Source of the DNA: Heliocidaris tuberculata
Taxonomy: Eukaryota; Echinodermata; Echinoidea; Camarodonta; Echinometridae
Direction of reading: 5' to 3'
Length of the DNA stretch: 64,000 nucleotides
Assembly (NCBI GenBank): GCA_025618425.1
Contig: CM046839.1
Location: forward strand, 2,728,831 to 2,792,830
In this document: positions 46,835 through 57,793 of the stretch, one piece after another
Numbering within the stretch: the first letter of the stretch is position 1
Layout: each line of letters starts with the position of its first letter
Translations under genes and position numbers: made by a program
The notes under the pieces: generated by a model
What the model saw: the letters and a program-made list of their open reading frames with translations, nothing else
The model's database searches: none
What the model was told of the DNA's origin: nothing

Positions 46835-47929
46835 GATACAGTGTCTGTGGGATATCGCTTCATATCTCATTTCCGATTTTATGATATTTTTTTTTCTCTT
46901 GCTCTGATTGCTTTCCATTGTTACTATGGTAACCTAATCCACTCCTTCTATTTTATCCTATAGAATATCTGCAGACATGAGGAATGTTCTATATATATTC
47001 TGCTCTATAGGTGTTGTGTACCAGCCTTCTGATTGAAAAAATATGATTCCTTCTCTTTAGCTGGCGTGCATGATCTGGTTTCACGGACTCTGCTCATTGT
47101 AACTTCTTCATCTAATGTTTACGACACTGAAGAACAAAGACTATAATATCATCATGTACAATTTGATATCACATCATGACGTAATCGAAACCTTCTCCCC
47201 TGCATTTTGGTGGATATTGTTAGGACATTTGATAGAAAATGCTTTTGTATTGAATGTTTGAAGCGCCAAATTATTGAGAAAAGGATGTATTGTTATTTTG
47301 AAAAGGGTATAGATCTAGTGGCCAAAAGTTTTTTTGTTTTTTTTTTCGTTTTGACCGTCATACATAAACAAATTGGAAGAGGTCGTGGCCGTAGCTCAAC
47401 GATTGCATGAAAATATTTCACTGGTATTTTTCGAATAAAGTTTGTTTCGTTTATTTGTTTCCAACATAAAGTGCATATTTCCCTAATTTCAAAGCAGTTT
47501 TAAAGCAAGTGAAAAAAGTCGCTCCCAGGTGCCTACCCGACCCCCTCCCCAGGACTCGCGGTTAGATGATGATGATGATGATGATGACGGTGATGATGAT
47601 GATGATGAAGAGGAGGAGGATAATGATTACACCATTTTAGACACCGTTGACCACTTGAAGAGTTGAAAACTGAATATCATCATATATTTAAACTTGTCAA
47701 ATGAATAAGAAAATCTGTTGACACTCATACATTGTTAATGTTGAAGGTAATCTAGATTTTTGAGGGTGAAGAATAATCAAAATCTTATGAAATCTACGTT
47801 GAATACCATAACAATAATAATGTGGTCTTCTTTACCTACGGTACCCTCATCAATATTAACCCTTTGCCTATTGGAACCGGATGATCCCTGCATCAAACCG
47901 ATGGGAATTACATAATTCAGTAGTCATCG
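46835..47929. other. Unassigned spacer with GAT microsatellite
   Basis: GTTACTATGGTAAC (X-box-like) is at 46920-46933. A GAT repeat with interruptions spans 47565-47620. No gene supported. Confidence 0.5.
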
Positions 47930-48150
47930 GCTTAATACTGTTCTCCCGAAGGGTCTGCTATCATATTATTACCTCGGCTTTAGCCCGAATACCAGGCATT
48001 CAAGGAATTTCTTCCTACCGGTATCACCTGGGAGGAGAGTGGCAAGTGAAGACTGAGTCTTGCCAAAGGACATTAGTGCCGTGGCAAGGATTCGAACCCC
48101 ATACCCTGAGCTTCATAGTCCGGGGAATTATCCACACAATCACGACACTT
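47930..48150 (-). mobile_element. SINE family 1 with tRNA-like head
   Basis: The minus-strand head reads AAGTGTCGTGATTGTGTGG and GGGGTTCGAATCCTTGCCAC (B box). The body follows: CTTTGGCAAGAC, CCCAGGTGATACCGGTAGG, AATTCCTTGAATGCC and GGGCTAAAGCCGAGGTAATA. This is the body at 25460, here with its head. The plus-strand 102-codon frame is a shadow. Confidence 0.75.
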
Positions 48151-50146
48151 CCACAATTAAGACTTAGAGATAAAAGTGACATCCGCTAGATGGACTTTAT
48201 AGAAATGCCGGTAACTGTAACTGTCAATGATTAGCAGAGAAAGCCCCAAAGATTCCAGTTTCACAGCTTAAGATCTTTTGGTAAAAATTTGAAGCATGTT
48301 AAAGTCTGCTTTATCTGACGCACACAATCATAATCACAGTACTTTACATTACAAGAGACCAGCAACTATCTGTTGCAAATAATTAATTAAACTGTGTATT
48401 TCGTTCATTCCATTCTAAAAGCGTAGGTGTTTCTGTAAAATCATCTGACACTACTTTGAGTGATCACTGGTGATTACCAATCACAAATAATCTCAATTTA
48501 ATACACAGTTGCTATGACAACAATTCTCTTCATGTAATACTCCTAACTAACATAATGGTCTCTTAATTTTTTCCTCAAATGTTATGCGGGTCACGCGCAC
48601 TAACGACTGATAAAAAAATATATATGTATATCTGTCCTTATTCTACAGCCTGATGTGGCCCAAGGCTTGCGCTCCAGTAATTGAATCATGTTCTTAAGCC
48701 TACTTTACATATAATAATTCCCACTTACATGATAGTTATGAAAAGCCCTTCTGTTTTCTTCTAAGACATTGGGGATACGCATACGCGACATTTGTGCACC
48801 ATGAATTATTTGTAAAGCTAAAATGGAGTGACTTTTATACCCTCGATGAATTTTTAAAATTGTGTTTGGGAGTTGGTAATTCCCAAATCTCTCATCCAAA
48901 TACTCGCTCTTTTTTTGTAGCGCTTCAAAGTACGCAAGAAGTACGTCATTGCCGATAGCTTAGGAATATAAAGGTCGAGGCGTCACTTCTGTGTACAGCT
49001 ATGTCTTGAGGACAACAGTAAGTTCTAACAAGGGTTTTCGAAAATGAATGAAAATTCATGGGTCTTATGTACTTGAATGATTGAAACCACCAAGAAAAAA
49101 GCTTTTCGAATAAATTCAATTCGTGAGAGATTCGAAGAAAAAAAGGGAAAGCATTAAGGCATGTTCTTTCCCATCTTAAACCATATAAGTATGAAGTCCT
49201 CTGGGGATGACTTTCAAAACACTTCAACATTCAGGGAAGCTTTAATATTATGGTCGCTGGCATTACGAACCAGCGAAATCATTACGTTTGGGGGCAAATC
49301 AAATTCTTAGATAACTGATAACCGCGATATGAAGGAAAACATTCCCACTGACAAATGACTGAAATAAAATGGGCCATATTGTATTTGTCATTATTTGATG
49401 ACATTCGTAAGGTAATTACCGTAATTTAAATTGCTCTTTCAGTTACTTTTTTTTTATTTAAAGAAAACACAAAACAAGATGGTTGTATTCACGTGACCAT
49501 CATTTCATAATGCCACGATTTCACGTGCCGTCCATGTTATTTTACTTTAATGCATTATGCGAACTTTTTTGGTATCTAGGATACACAATCAATTTTGAAG
49601 TCATTGGGGCGCGGCAAATAAACAGTAATTTAAATTGATATGATTATGCCTGATTTATGAACTGAAAACTGGCACATAGAGACCTACTTGCTACATCAAA
49701 ACATACATGTAGAAAAAAAAATCACTTTTTCTTCGAAATTCTGAGTTTCGCTCGTTCGTATACAGCAGCGATTGATGGTCCTGCATGAAGATACTTTTAC
49801 CATTATGATGAATAAGTACTTCGTATCGATGTTCCTCAACTTATTATTCATTTTGAATGGTTCCGTGGGACATTAAGGTGTTCAAAACATGTCAATTAAG
49901 AGAGAAAATAGAATGCTAGGTAGGTGTCTAATATATAGTGCACGTGGTGTCCACGTGATATCTCACCAAGGGAGATGCATTTACTTCTCGATTTTTTCTA
50001 TTAATATCATTTGACAAGCATGACAAGCACGTTTCCAGCCCACAAATAGACTGAACATCCATTTTTCCAAGGTCCTGAGACGCTCTCAGAACAATTGCAG
50101 TATTGCAACACCTAAAGCTGCATCTCACATGACTATGTGTAGATCT
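48151..50146. other. Unassigned 2 kb
   Basis: No gene, repeat or RNA that I can support; frames are short and motif-free. Confidence 0.5.
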
Positions 50147-50283
50147 GGGGAGCGTTTCACCAAGCGTTTGTCAGTGATTCTTACCGACAACTGTAATAAG
50201 CTACTGAAATCCTTGAATCTGATTGGCTGAGAGCAAATTTGTCAGTAAAAATCACAGACAAGACACTTGATGAAACGCTCCCC
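50147..50283. mobile_element. MITE with GGGGAGCGTTTCA(C/T)CAAG ends
   Basis: 137 bp. GGGGAGCGTTTCACCAAGCG at the left faces CTTGATGAAACGCTCCCC at the right. The interior pairs TTTGTCAGTGATTCTTAC with GTCAGTAAAAATCAC-like words and includes CTGATTGGCTGAGAGC. Non-coding. Confidence 0.8.
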
Positions 50284-50314
50284 GGTTCTACGACAGTTAT
50301 ATGCTCCGGGCGAA

Positions 50315-50504
50315 CAATAAGCCAGTTCGTAATTACAATTTGCGCATGCGCAGATAAAGGTCACGGTGTCATTTTGAACGCACAACGATGCGCACACCAG
50401 TGTGATTTTGTAGCGCGTCCAGCAACTTAAATGCGCGTGAGCATACAATAGAGGTCATTTCAGGGTCATTTGTACCATGTATTAATTACGAACTGGTTTT
50501 ATTG
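50315..50504. mobile_element. MITE with CCAGTTCGTAATTA ends
   Basis: CAATAAGCCAGTTCGTAATTA at the left corresponds, complemented, to CAATAAAACCAGTTCGTAAT at the right (CCAGTTCGTAATTA is exact). The interior is GC-rich, with GCGCATGCGC. About 190 bp and non-coding; it lies 32 bp from the previous MITE. Confidence 0.7.
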
Positions 50505-50556
50505 CTGCGCGATCACTAACCGATATGTTGACTTAAACCTTGAACCAAACACTATA

Positions 50557-50620
50557 TCTAACCCTAACCCTAAACCTAAACCTTACCTAAAACCCAATAG
50601 CAACCCTAACCCTAACGCTA
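50557..50620. repeat. Interstitial telomere-like repeats
   Basis: CTAACCCTAACCCTAAACCT and later AACCCTAACCCTAACGCT: about nine perfect or degenerate copies of the animal telomere unit TTAGGG on the complementary strand. Too short and degenerate to be a chromosome end. Confidence 0.8.
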
Positions 50621-50691
50621 TATATTTGATGAAATAAAGCCTGGAGCAATTGTCGCCAGTGCATACTTAATGGAAAACTTTATCTTGTAAA

Positions 50692-51013
50692 CCCCAGGCA
50701 ACTACACCGAGTACACCGGGCCCTCTTGCATAAAAAGTTGCGTTTAAACGCAAGTCAAAAAATTAAACGCAACTTGATTTTCAACCAATCAGGATCGCGT
50801 ATTTGGGACTTGCGTTTAAGTTTTTGAGTTGCGATTAAACGCAACTTTTTATGCAAGAGGGCCCAGGACAACTACCCCCGGACAACTCAGCCGAAGGACA
50901 ACTACCAACCGGACTGCTTTTCCTTCACACTCCACGCTATTTTGTATCTGTCCGGAGACGTGATTGTCCTATAGGGGGTAGTTGTACGAAGGGTAGATGT
51001 TTTTGTCCGGGGA
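50692..51013. mobile_element. GGACAACTACC-rich element, interrupted
   Basis: Ends AACCCCAGGCAACTACACC and, complemented, AATCCCCGGACAAAAACATC are roughly inverted. The interior repeats GGACAACTACC/GGTAGTTGTCC words. It is interrupted by the MITE at 50718-50864. Similar words occur at 12255-12320. Confidence 0.45.
50718..50864. mobile_element. Palindromic MITE, GGGCCCTCTTGCATAA family, full length
   Basis: 147 bp that nearly folds end to end: GGGCCCTCTTGCATAAAAAG, then TTGCGTTTAAACGCAAG, mirrored at the right. The centre contains ACCAATCAGGATCGCG. A partial copy lies at 10195-10298. It sits inside the GGACAACTACC element, so it inserted later. Confidence 0.82.
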
Positions 51014-51509
51014 TTTTCAAGTGATTAGTTTTCCTCGAATCAAACGATGTGTCTTTATAATAGAATTTAATCATTTTCTATAAAATAAATAAAATGAAAT
51101 CACTGATCTTTGAAAATGAATAAGTGAAATTGAATTTCGTTTCGGATTTTGTTGGAGAATACACACAAAAGGATGCAATGCATTCAGTAACGTATTGAAA
51201 AAAAAAGGATATTGGATCAACATTTATCAATAAAAAAAGAAAGCATTTACATGAATAGATCACGTATGATCACGTATTTCTCCTCGATTTAATGACCCCA
51301 GAATCTCCCAAAGCTCTCCGTAACCATGGTAAACACATTTTCATAAGAGCTTCCGTACTGCCCATCGTGCAGTGTCCGATGTATTTTAAATTCTTAAGTT
51401 TGAACACTCAAGATATTTTTCATTTCATAATTTGCGGTCACAGTCCATCGCCTCGTGGATATAAGAATGCGATCAAGATGAAATTGAGATCGATACCAGA
51501 ATGATACCA
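51014..51509. other. Unassigned spacer
   Basis: X-box-like GTAACCATGGTAAAC at 51320-51334. Nothing else supported. Confidence 0.45.
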
Positions 51510-51668
51510 GGGCCCTGTCTTATAAAGAGTTGCAATTAATCCGAATCAATCGCAAGTCTTCCAATCAATCGCAAATTCCCAGTCTCTTATCTCTGAAGTA
51601 CAGGCTTGCGATTGATATCAGTCTCAAATTATTTGCAATCAATCGTAACTCTTTATACGACAGGGCCC
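51510..51668. mobile_element. Palindromic MITE, GGGCCCTGTCTTATAAAGAG family, copy 1
   Basis: 159 bp with ends GGGCCCTGTCTTATAAAGAG and, complemented, GGGCCCTGTCGTATAAAGAG. The interior repeats AATCAATCGCAA-type words. Copies 2 and 3 are at 55815-55980 and 57790-58000. Confidence 0.82.
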
Positions 51669-51704
51669 AGGTATGTATGTGACTTTCCGATTTCGACTGA
51701 ATGT

Positions 51705-51739
51705 ATTCGATTACCTGTATAATATACAGGTAATCGAAT
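51705..51739. repeat. Perfect 16-bp hairpin, 3-base loop
   Basis: ATTCGATTACCTGTAT, AAT, then the exact complement ATACAGGTAATCGAAT. No transposon ends around it; followed by an A-run (51746-51759). Confidence 0.7.
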
Positions 51740-51872
51740 CCACTAAAAAAAAAAAAAAATATTATAACAAAATAATGTAAACATGGTAAACCACCGTAGA
51801 AGATGCCATTAAATGAATAACCATTTATTTAGGTTTTTTGGAATAACAATAAACTCTAACAACTCAAGTGTT

Positions 51873-51995
51873 GAGTAGTGACCACGTTTTCAAATGGTAG
51901 ATTAATACTTTTAACATGCTGGATTCAGCCTTTATGTTGTTGCATCCAGCATATTAAAAGTGTTTATCTACCATTTTGAGAAAGTGGTCACTCCT
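51873..51995. repeat. Long hairpin with 52-bp imperfect stem
   Basis: GAGTAGTGACCACGTTTTCA, ATGGTAGATTAATACTTTTA and CATGCTGGAT pair with the right arm with about eight mismatches. The loop is about 19 bases. It may be a small foldback MITE; the arm divergence suggests an older palindrome or a structured transcript. Confidence 0.65.
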
Positions 51996-52278
51996 CGGTC
52001 CTTTTAAATGGTGATTTAACACTTTAGTTTTTAGATTGTACCTCCGACATGCTTCTGGGTGTAACAGGTTCGAGTTACTCATTAGGAGGTAGGCTGATGG
52101 AAGCTTCTATAGCTAAGACAAGAAACATCTTAAGCTATAATACTGCACCAAGTCCACAATTTATGACACGTTATATGTCGACCTGTCAGGCAACTAGGTT
52201 AAATCCACTTATAGGCAAATATCAACTAAAACCAACTCTAATGTTTTTATGATCGATGATAGCATACAAGAAAAGGCC

Positions 52279-52460
52279 ATTTCTCTCTCTCTGTCACATC
52301 AGATCTGGGTGTTTGAGGTGTTCACTCTTCCATTTATCCCTCCTTCTCTCTCTCTTTGTATCTCTCTCCCTCTCTTTCTCTCTGTCTATCTTTCGCTCTC
52401 TTCATATTTCTCTCTCTTTATATTTCTCTTTCTGTATATATATCTCTCTCTCTGTATAAA
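52279..52460. repeat. CT-rich tract
   Basis: About 180 bp dominated by CTCT and TCTTT units on the plus strand. All frames here are artefacts. Confidence 0.85.
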
Positions 52461-53225
52461 CATATGATGAAGTCAAAATAAATGATGAAGTCCTATGGGC
52501 AAAAATTCGAATTTTTCAACCATCTCACGGAATTCGTTATTAATTTCGACTTCATCCTCTATTTTCTATTTTTTTTGAAGCAGAACACTGACTTTACTAT
52601 AATTTTAAATAATTACATATATATATATATCCCTTACACGCACTTTCTCTCTTCAAGTCAGTGCTTTATTCCTTTTTCTGCTTCCTTTCCAATTCATCTT
52701 TGAACATACCCACAAATACACGGATTTACGGTGTGCTGCTACGTCCAATACTAGTAAAAGACATCGCAAACAAAAGAAAAAGAAGAAGAAATGGCAGCAA
52801 TGTTGTGAATGTTTAACCAGGGTGAGTTGATGTGTACTTTCCTTCCAGAGAGGCCATGGCAGGATCGATCATCTCAAGGTATTTTACAGAACAGACGGAT
52901 AACATAAAAGCAAAGAACACTAAAGTCGCCCCCTTCTAAAAGCTCCACTATTTGGCGAAATCGGGCATCGGGAATCATTCATTCCGTAATAAAGGGATTG
53001 TCTTGGAATTGCATTTCAAAAAGACCAATTCGTCAAATGTGCGTGTTGCTTGCTATACGTCCAATTGCAAGATCTACACAAAGTGTAGATTTTTTAAAGA
53101 TCATCCCTGTCCATCCATGCATGCATACTAATTACTGTGTTATAAAAGCGTGATGTACAAAGACGGACATCACGTGAAAGAATCACCAAGCTACCTTCTT
53201 CCATTGGGGTAAATATACGGGGCAC
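52461..53225. other. Unassigned spacer
   Basis: A short TA repeat lies at 52616-52630. No gene or element supported. Confidence 0.45.
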
Positions 53226-53654
53226 CAGTGACGTACCTGGGGGGGGGGGGGCATAAGAGAGAAAGAGAAAGGGGGTTAAAAACGAGAAAAAAATATTGTC
53301 CTTAATAATTATGCGCCCTAAATCCAGGGTAAATTACATAAAAATAGTGTTTTAAAGATGTTTAAAATCATAAATTTTCCAAAGCTCGGTCGCTTTGCTC
53401 CCTCTCATATGTTTCTTCGGGATCATCGTAAATTCGCGCCACCCAATACATGATTTTGTTCATAATCATATAGCGTTTTTTAAGGATTCAAAATTCAAAT
53501 TTTCGAACGCCCTTTTTTTTTGCTCGTGACTCGTGAGCATATAAAATTCATCAGGGTCTTGTTAAATTCTGCAGCCCCAATAAAGAATAAAGTGCATAAG
53601 GTAGCTTTTTTCAAAGTTCAGTATTTGAAAGCAAGTTCCCTAGATACGCCACTA
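53226..53654. mobile_element. Non-autonomous hAT element
   Basis: Ends CAGTGACGTACCTGG and, complemented, TAGTGGCGTATCTAGGGAAC. CGGGGCAC at 53218-53225 and CGGGGCAT at 53655-53662 form an 8-bp target duplication with one mismatch. A G-run follows the left end directly (53240-53251). It includes GCTCGGTCGCTTTGCTCCCT, a word shared with the 45834 element. Confidence 0.75.
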
Positions 53655-53662
53655 CGGGGCAT

Positions 53663-55129
53663 GTCCCCCTCCTGTCTCTTCAACCGATAGGCGTAGAAGA
53701 GAGAGAGAGAGAGAGAAAGAGAAGAAGGAAAGGAGGGGATGAGGCAGTGTGGAAATAATGATGTGACCTACTCTCACACCCTCCCCTCACTCTGGAGCTT
53801 AGTTTTCTTTCATTTAATCCATCTAATATCCCCCCCCCCCCCTCCACCCATGACGCCAGTGGCCCCTCAATGTATGGACTCAGGCTAGGCCACTGTCATG
53901 GCTCTTCTTCCATTTCATGAGTTTCATTTCTCACAATCACTAAAATGATGAAAGGGAAAAGTTCTTGTTTGGAAAATGATGATGAGGCCCCGAGGGCAGG
54001 CAGGGGCATCAATCTTAGGTGGAAAGGGCTTAGCGGAATTGAACTGCGGAAAACAACCTTTTTATTGGCAGGCGGAGATGTTACAGGAATGAATATTATG
54101 ACAATATATTTAGTCTGGTTGATGGACCACCTCCTCAATTGGATTGGAAGGAAGGAAATTCCACTTTCAATTCTCAGATGAGGTCCGTAGGGTGAGAGTG
54201 AGCACGGAGAGAAGTCATTAGACGGTATGAAACGGGTAGCAATTTAGTTCCGTTTATAACTGTCGAGGAGGAGATATTCATCAGGATGCATAGCAATTTA
54301 GCCGCGTTCAGTTGTAAATGGACGGTGGGAGGGGGAGATTGATGGCATAAAGACAGCATTTACTATGTTTTTCTCATGTTTCTCTCTCGCGTGCCTGTTA
54401 AAACTGAGACATATCAGAATAAATCAACTACCCTTCTACGCAACCGTTATATATATATATATATATATATATATCACACCTAGTAATAAAGAGAAGAGAT
54501 AGATTTATATTGACTTTTATAGTTAGTGATTATGACGGAGGGTGGGAATAGGAAGAGTAACATTGAGTGAGAGATAACATGAATCATGACTGACTGTCAT
54601 GTGCCAAAATTTTTATTATTATTTTTATATAAAATAATTTTGTGACACCACCACACCATATTTTGGTGACTACCTTGTTCAGATAGTATCATGGATAGTA
54701 TGTACAAGCACGTATGAAAATATTTCATTTAGATTGATTCTTGAAAGATTAATGCCACTGGCCTACGTTCACGATGTTACAACACGAGTATGATACGAAC
54801 TCAGCACGAACTCAGCACGAACTGAAAGCTTCAGCCTGCGTCCAGGTGGAGAGGGTTTTCCCCTTTTTTTAATAAACTGCATTGTACTCCCCTGCTCTGC
54901 TCTCATACAAAATGTGTTTGCAATGAGTCTGGATTTTTGGAACACTAATCCCCTGATGTTTCTCAATTTCCATGAACTGGATTACATACTCGAGACTCAG
55001 TGGAACTTAATAATTAAGAGCAATGAAAAAACATTCCGTGCGGAAGTCAGGAGTACATTCTCAGAGTTCGTGACAGGTTGCATTGGAACATCACGGCAAG
55101 AAGGCGAATGGACCCCCTCCCCGCCGCCC

Positions 55130-55185
<56 letters not shown>

Positions 55186-55296
55186 CACGTACGTAGCCTG
55201 TAAAAGCTAGTTTGGTAACAAATTGGATGAACTATTTTTTTTACTTTTTTTTTGCACTCATCTTCAGCCTTATGTGCATTGTGTTAAACTATATAT
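53663..55296. other. Spacer with simple repeats
   Basis: GA repeat (53697-53730), C-run (53830-53842), AT repeat (54449-54474) and a CT repeat (55131-55182). No gene supported; the 98-codon frame at 54914 runs into the CT repeat. Confidence 0.6.
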
Positions 55297-55304
55297 TATG
55301 ATAC

Positions 55305-55710
55305 CAGTGTTGGGTACCTCGAGATCGATCTTGATCTCGAGACCAGTCTCGAGATCGGAATCAGTAACCTCGATCTTGTTCTTGATCTCGAAGGTGTTGA
55401 TCTTGATCTTGATCTTGATCTTGATCTCGGAGCTTCTGTTCTCGGAATTTTCGCTGAGATCGCTAAAGATCAACATTGTTATTACGTAACTTATCAAATG
55501 ACAAAGCTTTTAAAATCATTCACCTGTCGGCGAAAACACGACTCAGTGTTGGGTACCTCGAGATCGATCTTGATCTCGAGACCAGTCTCGAGATCGGCAT
55601 CAGTAACCTCGATCTTGATCTTGATCTCGGACATATCTGATCTCGATCTTGAGCTGCGGATCTTGATCTTGATCTTGATCTCGGACTCTCTGGTCTTGGA
55701 CCCAACACTG
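55305..55710. mobile_element. hAT-type element with internal duplication and GATCTT repeats
   Basis: TATGATAC at 55297-55304 and 55711-55718 is a perfect 8-bp target duplication. The ends are CAGTGTTGGGTACCTCGAG and, complemented, CAGTGTTGGGTCCAAGA. The left 100 bp (CAGTGTTGGGTACC to AGTAACCTCGATCTTG) recurs at 55544, 239 bp to the right, so the element contains two left ends and one right end. Runs of (GATCTT)n fill the rest and create IKIKIK and LILILI frames that are not genes. Confidence 0.82.
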
Positions 55711-55814
55711 TATGATACCTCTTTCATTTGTCATCATCAGCATGATCAGCCAACATTTGACCACAGTATTTAAAATCCTATAACCTGCTTATTTTTTGTG
55801 CCCTCTGTGCACCT

Positions 55815-55980
55815 GTGCCCCGTCTTATAAAGAGATGCAGTTGATCCAAGTCAATTCCAACTTACATTTATAGTTTGACATCAATCGAAACTATATGTTC
55901 ATAAAAAGAATGCGATTGTAATTTTGCGATGAGGACTTGCGATCGATTCGGATTGATCACAGCTCTTACTAGGACGGAGT
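55815..55980. mobile_element. Palindromic MITE, GTCTTATAAAGAG family, copy 2
   Basis: GCCCCGTCTTATAAAGAGAT at the left and GAGCTGTG-type CTCTTACTAGGACGGAGTG at the right, with ACTTGCGATCGATTCGGATT in the interior. More decayed than copy 1 (51510-51668). Confidence 0.65.
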
Positions 55981-55987
55981 GTTGTGC

Positions 55988-56431
55988 TTTAGGTGGGTTT
56001 CCACGGGGCACGCGAACGATTCGCGAAGGATGCGAATGTCGAAAAAAAAGGCAAGTACAATATCTTAGGCTTCAAAAGTTCGCCAAACATTCGCGGGTGT
56101 TCGGAAGCGTCGTCAATCGTTCTCAGGAGTCGTTTTTAGTTCGGAGGAAATTTCAAAAAAGTTTGAAATTTCTTGCGAACGTTTCCAGCATCCCGGGTCG
56201 TGATTTGTTCGTGATTTGTTTTCGAAAATGTCTGAAAAGATTCGACTACTCACGACGTGCGTGATGTTCGTATAATCTTCGTGAAACCCCAAACAGATTT
56301 CGACAGTTTGGAGAATGTCTCGCGCATGTCTCGCGAAAGCAGCAAAGTTCGTCCGATCATTTCTCGAACTATTCACGAACTGTTCGCGTACTTCTTGAAT
56401 CGCTCGCGTTCCCCGTGAAAACCCACCTTTT
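55988..56431. mobile_element. MITE with AGGTGGGTTT(C/T)CACGGGG ends
   Basis: Left AGGTGGGTTTCCACGGGGCA and right (complemented) AGGTGGGTTTTCACGGGGAA, followed on both sides by CGCGA(A/G)CGATTC. The interior is filled with CGCGAA, TTCGCG and GTTCGTGA words. 444 bp; the 111- and 164-codon frames crossing it are shadows. Confidence 0.78.
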
Positions 56432-56485
56432 GAGTCAAACTTTCTTGGCGAATCTTTCAATATCTTGTCTCCACCTTCTCCCCCG

Positions 56486-56582
56486 CCCTCGCATTCTCTA
56501 CTCTGTCTCTGTCTCTCTTTCTCTTTCTCTCTCTCTCTCTCTCTTTCTGTCTGTCTCTCTGTCGCTCTCTTTCTCTCTCTTC
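56486..56582. repeat. CT-rich microsatellite
   Basis: TCTCTCTTTCT units over about 100 bp. Confidence 0.88.
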
Positions 56583-57382
56583 TAGTCTGAACCGTATACA
56601 CATGCATGTAAACTTAACATCAATTGTAACAAAGGAATTAATGATGTACTTGTAACTAATTACAGCCAGAGGGATTGACAGCACACATCCCCCTGTTTGC
56701 AAAACATGCTGCATGCTTTCACTTTTTTAGCTAGACGCGCGCGGCGCACTCGAGCGGTACGAAGCTGATCATCATCGCTGGTATATTGAGAGCTGTCGGA
56801 TCAGTGGCGCCTCACATCACTGCTACCAGTCAGCCTGAACGCATCTATGTAAACTCCTTGGTAGCGGATGCAGGAATTGGAACTTCATATCACGATCAAG
56901 AGGAGGATCTTCGCATGATGACGGGGATGAATTAATCAGACAGGACAGAAGGAAGACGTGTTTTCTAGCTGAACTAAAATCAACTTTCTTCTAGGTCAGG
57001 AGATGTTTGGAGAACCTTTCTTCCAGTACTTGTTTTTGGTTTATCTTGGTCCATGTTTACGGTCTCACGATTTTCTTTAAGGATTTTATGAAGCAAATCG
57101 GAAGTTATATCAGGTCAGTAATAATGTCTTTCATTTTTTTTGCAATGACTATGTTTTCATTTCAAAAACAGTTTTTAAAAGCTTGGTCTCTATTATCTTT
57201 GTTGACTGCAAAAAATTTGTTTTGAAATACGAAAGTGTTGAAATAGGGATTTTTTTTTTTTGTTTTTGTCGTATCAAATGCAGCGAATGTCATCGTGTTC
57301 ATGATCTCAGTCCTTGATCAGATTAATCTAGAACGATCGCCATTCCTCCAATCAACAGAAAAATTACTGTATCGTGTCTCTT
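56583..57382. other. Unique segment with a GC-richer patch
   Basis: 56735-56960 is richer in CG dinucleotides (GACGCGCGCGGCGCACTCGA) than its surroundings, and repeats no element seen elsewhere. A non-coding first exon or CpG-rich promoter could look like this, but no splice or start signal is decisive. Confidence 0.3.
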
Positions 57383-57793
57383 AAGGCCACCGCACACCTT
57401 ACGATCGGTCTGCGATCCGATTTGTGAAATAAATCGCTATGGCATTAAATATTTGCATTTTAACAAATGAAATCTACCCTATTCAGATTCTGAAAAGTAT
57501 ACTAAACATAAGGTTTTGGTGAGCTTTCAGCTTTCTACATGGAATAAGGTTAAAATTAGTTTCAAATCGTAGGCAGTCGTACGATTTTTGTGACGTCACT
57601 TCGACTCGAAGCCGATTTGGCCATTCTACCAACTAGAAAACTCGGCAAAGGCCGTATTATCGATTCTACTATCTGTATGACTATTTAGACCCCTCAGTCA
57701 AAAATATTTTTTCGTTTTTAAATGATTTGTCAAATGATATTACATTTTCTTCTAAAATCGGATCGCAGACCGATCGTAAGGTGCGGCGGCCTT
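57383..57793. mobile_element. MITE with AAGGCC(A/G)CCGCAC ends
   Basis: 411 bp. CTTACGATCGGTCTGCGATC then CGATTT is present identically (inverted) at both ends, preceded by AAGGCC(A/G)CCGCA(CA)C. The interior is AT-rich with one CGTACGATTTTTGTGACG patch. It directly abuts the decayed MITE at 57790-58000, so one may have inserted at the edge of the other. Confidence 0.82.

Noticed and set aside
50557..50620. Chromosome end
   Set aside because: The tract is short, degenerate and flanked by ordinary sequence on both sides.
55270..55773. Frames with IKIKIK and LILILI repeats as possible structural proteins
   Set aside because: They are translations of the GATCTT hexamer in both strands of a hAT-type element.
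56113..56714. 164-codon minus-strand frame and the overlapping 85-codon frame
   Set aside because: They cross a MITE with CGCGAA words and a CT microsatellite; the protein is arginine/glutamate low complexity.
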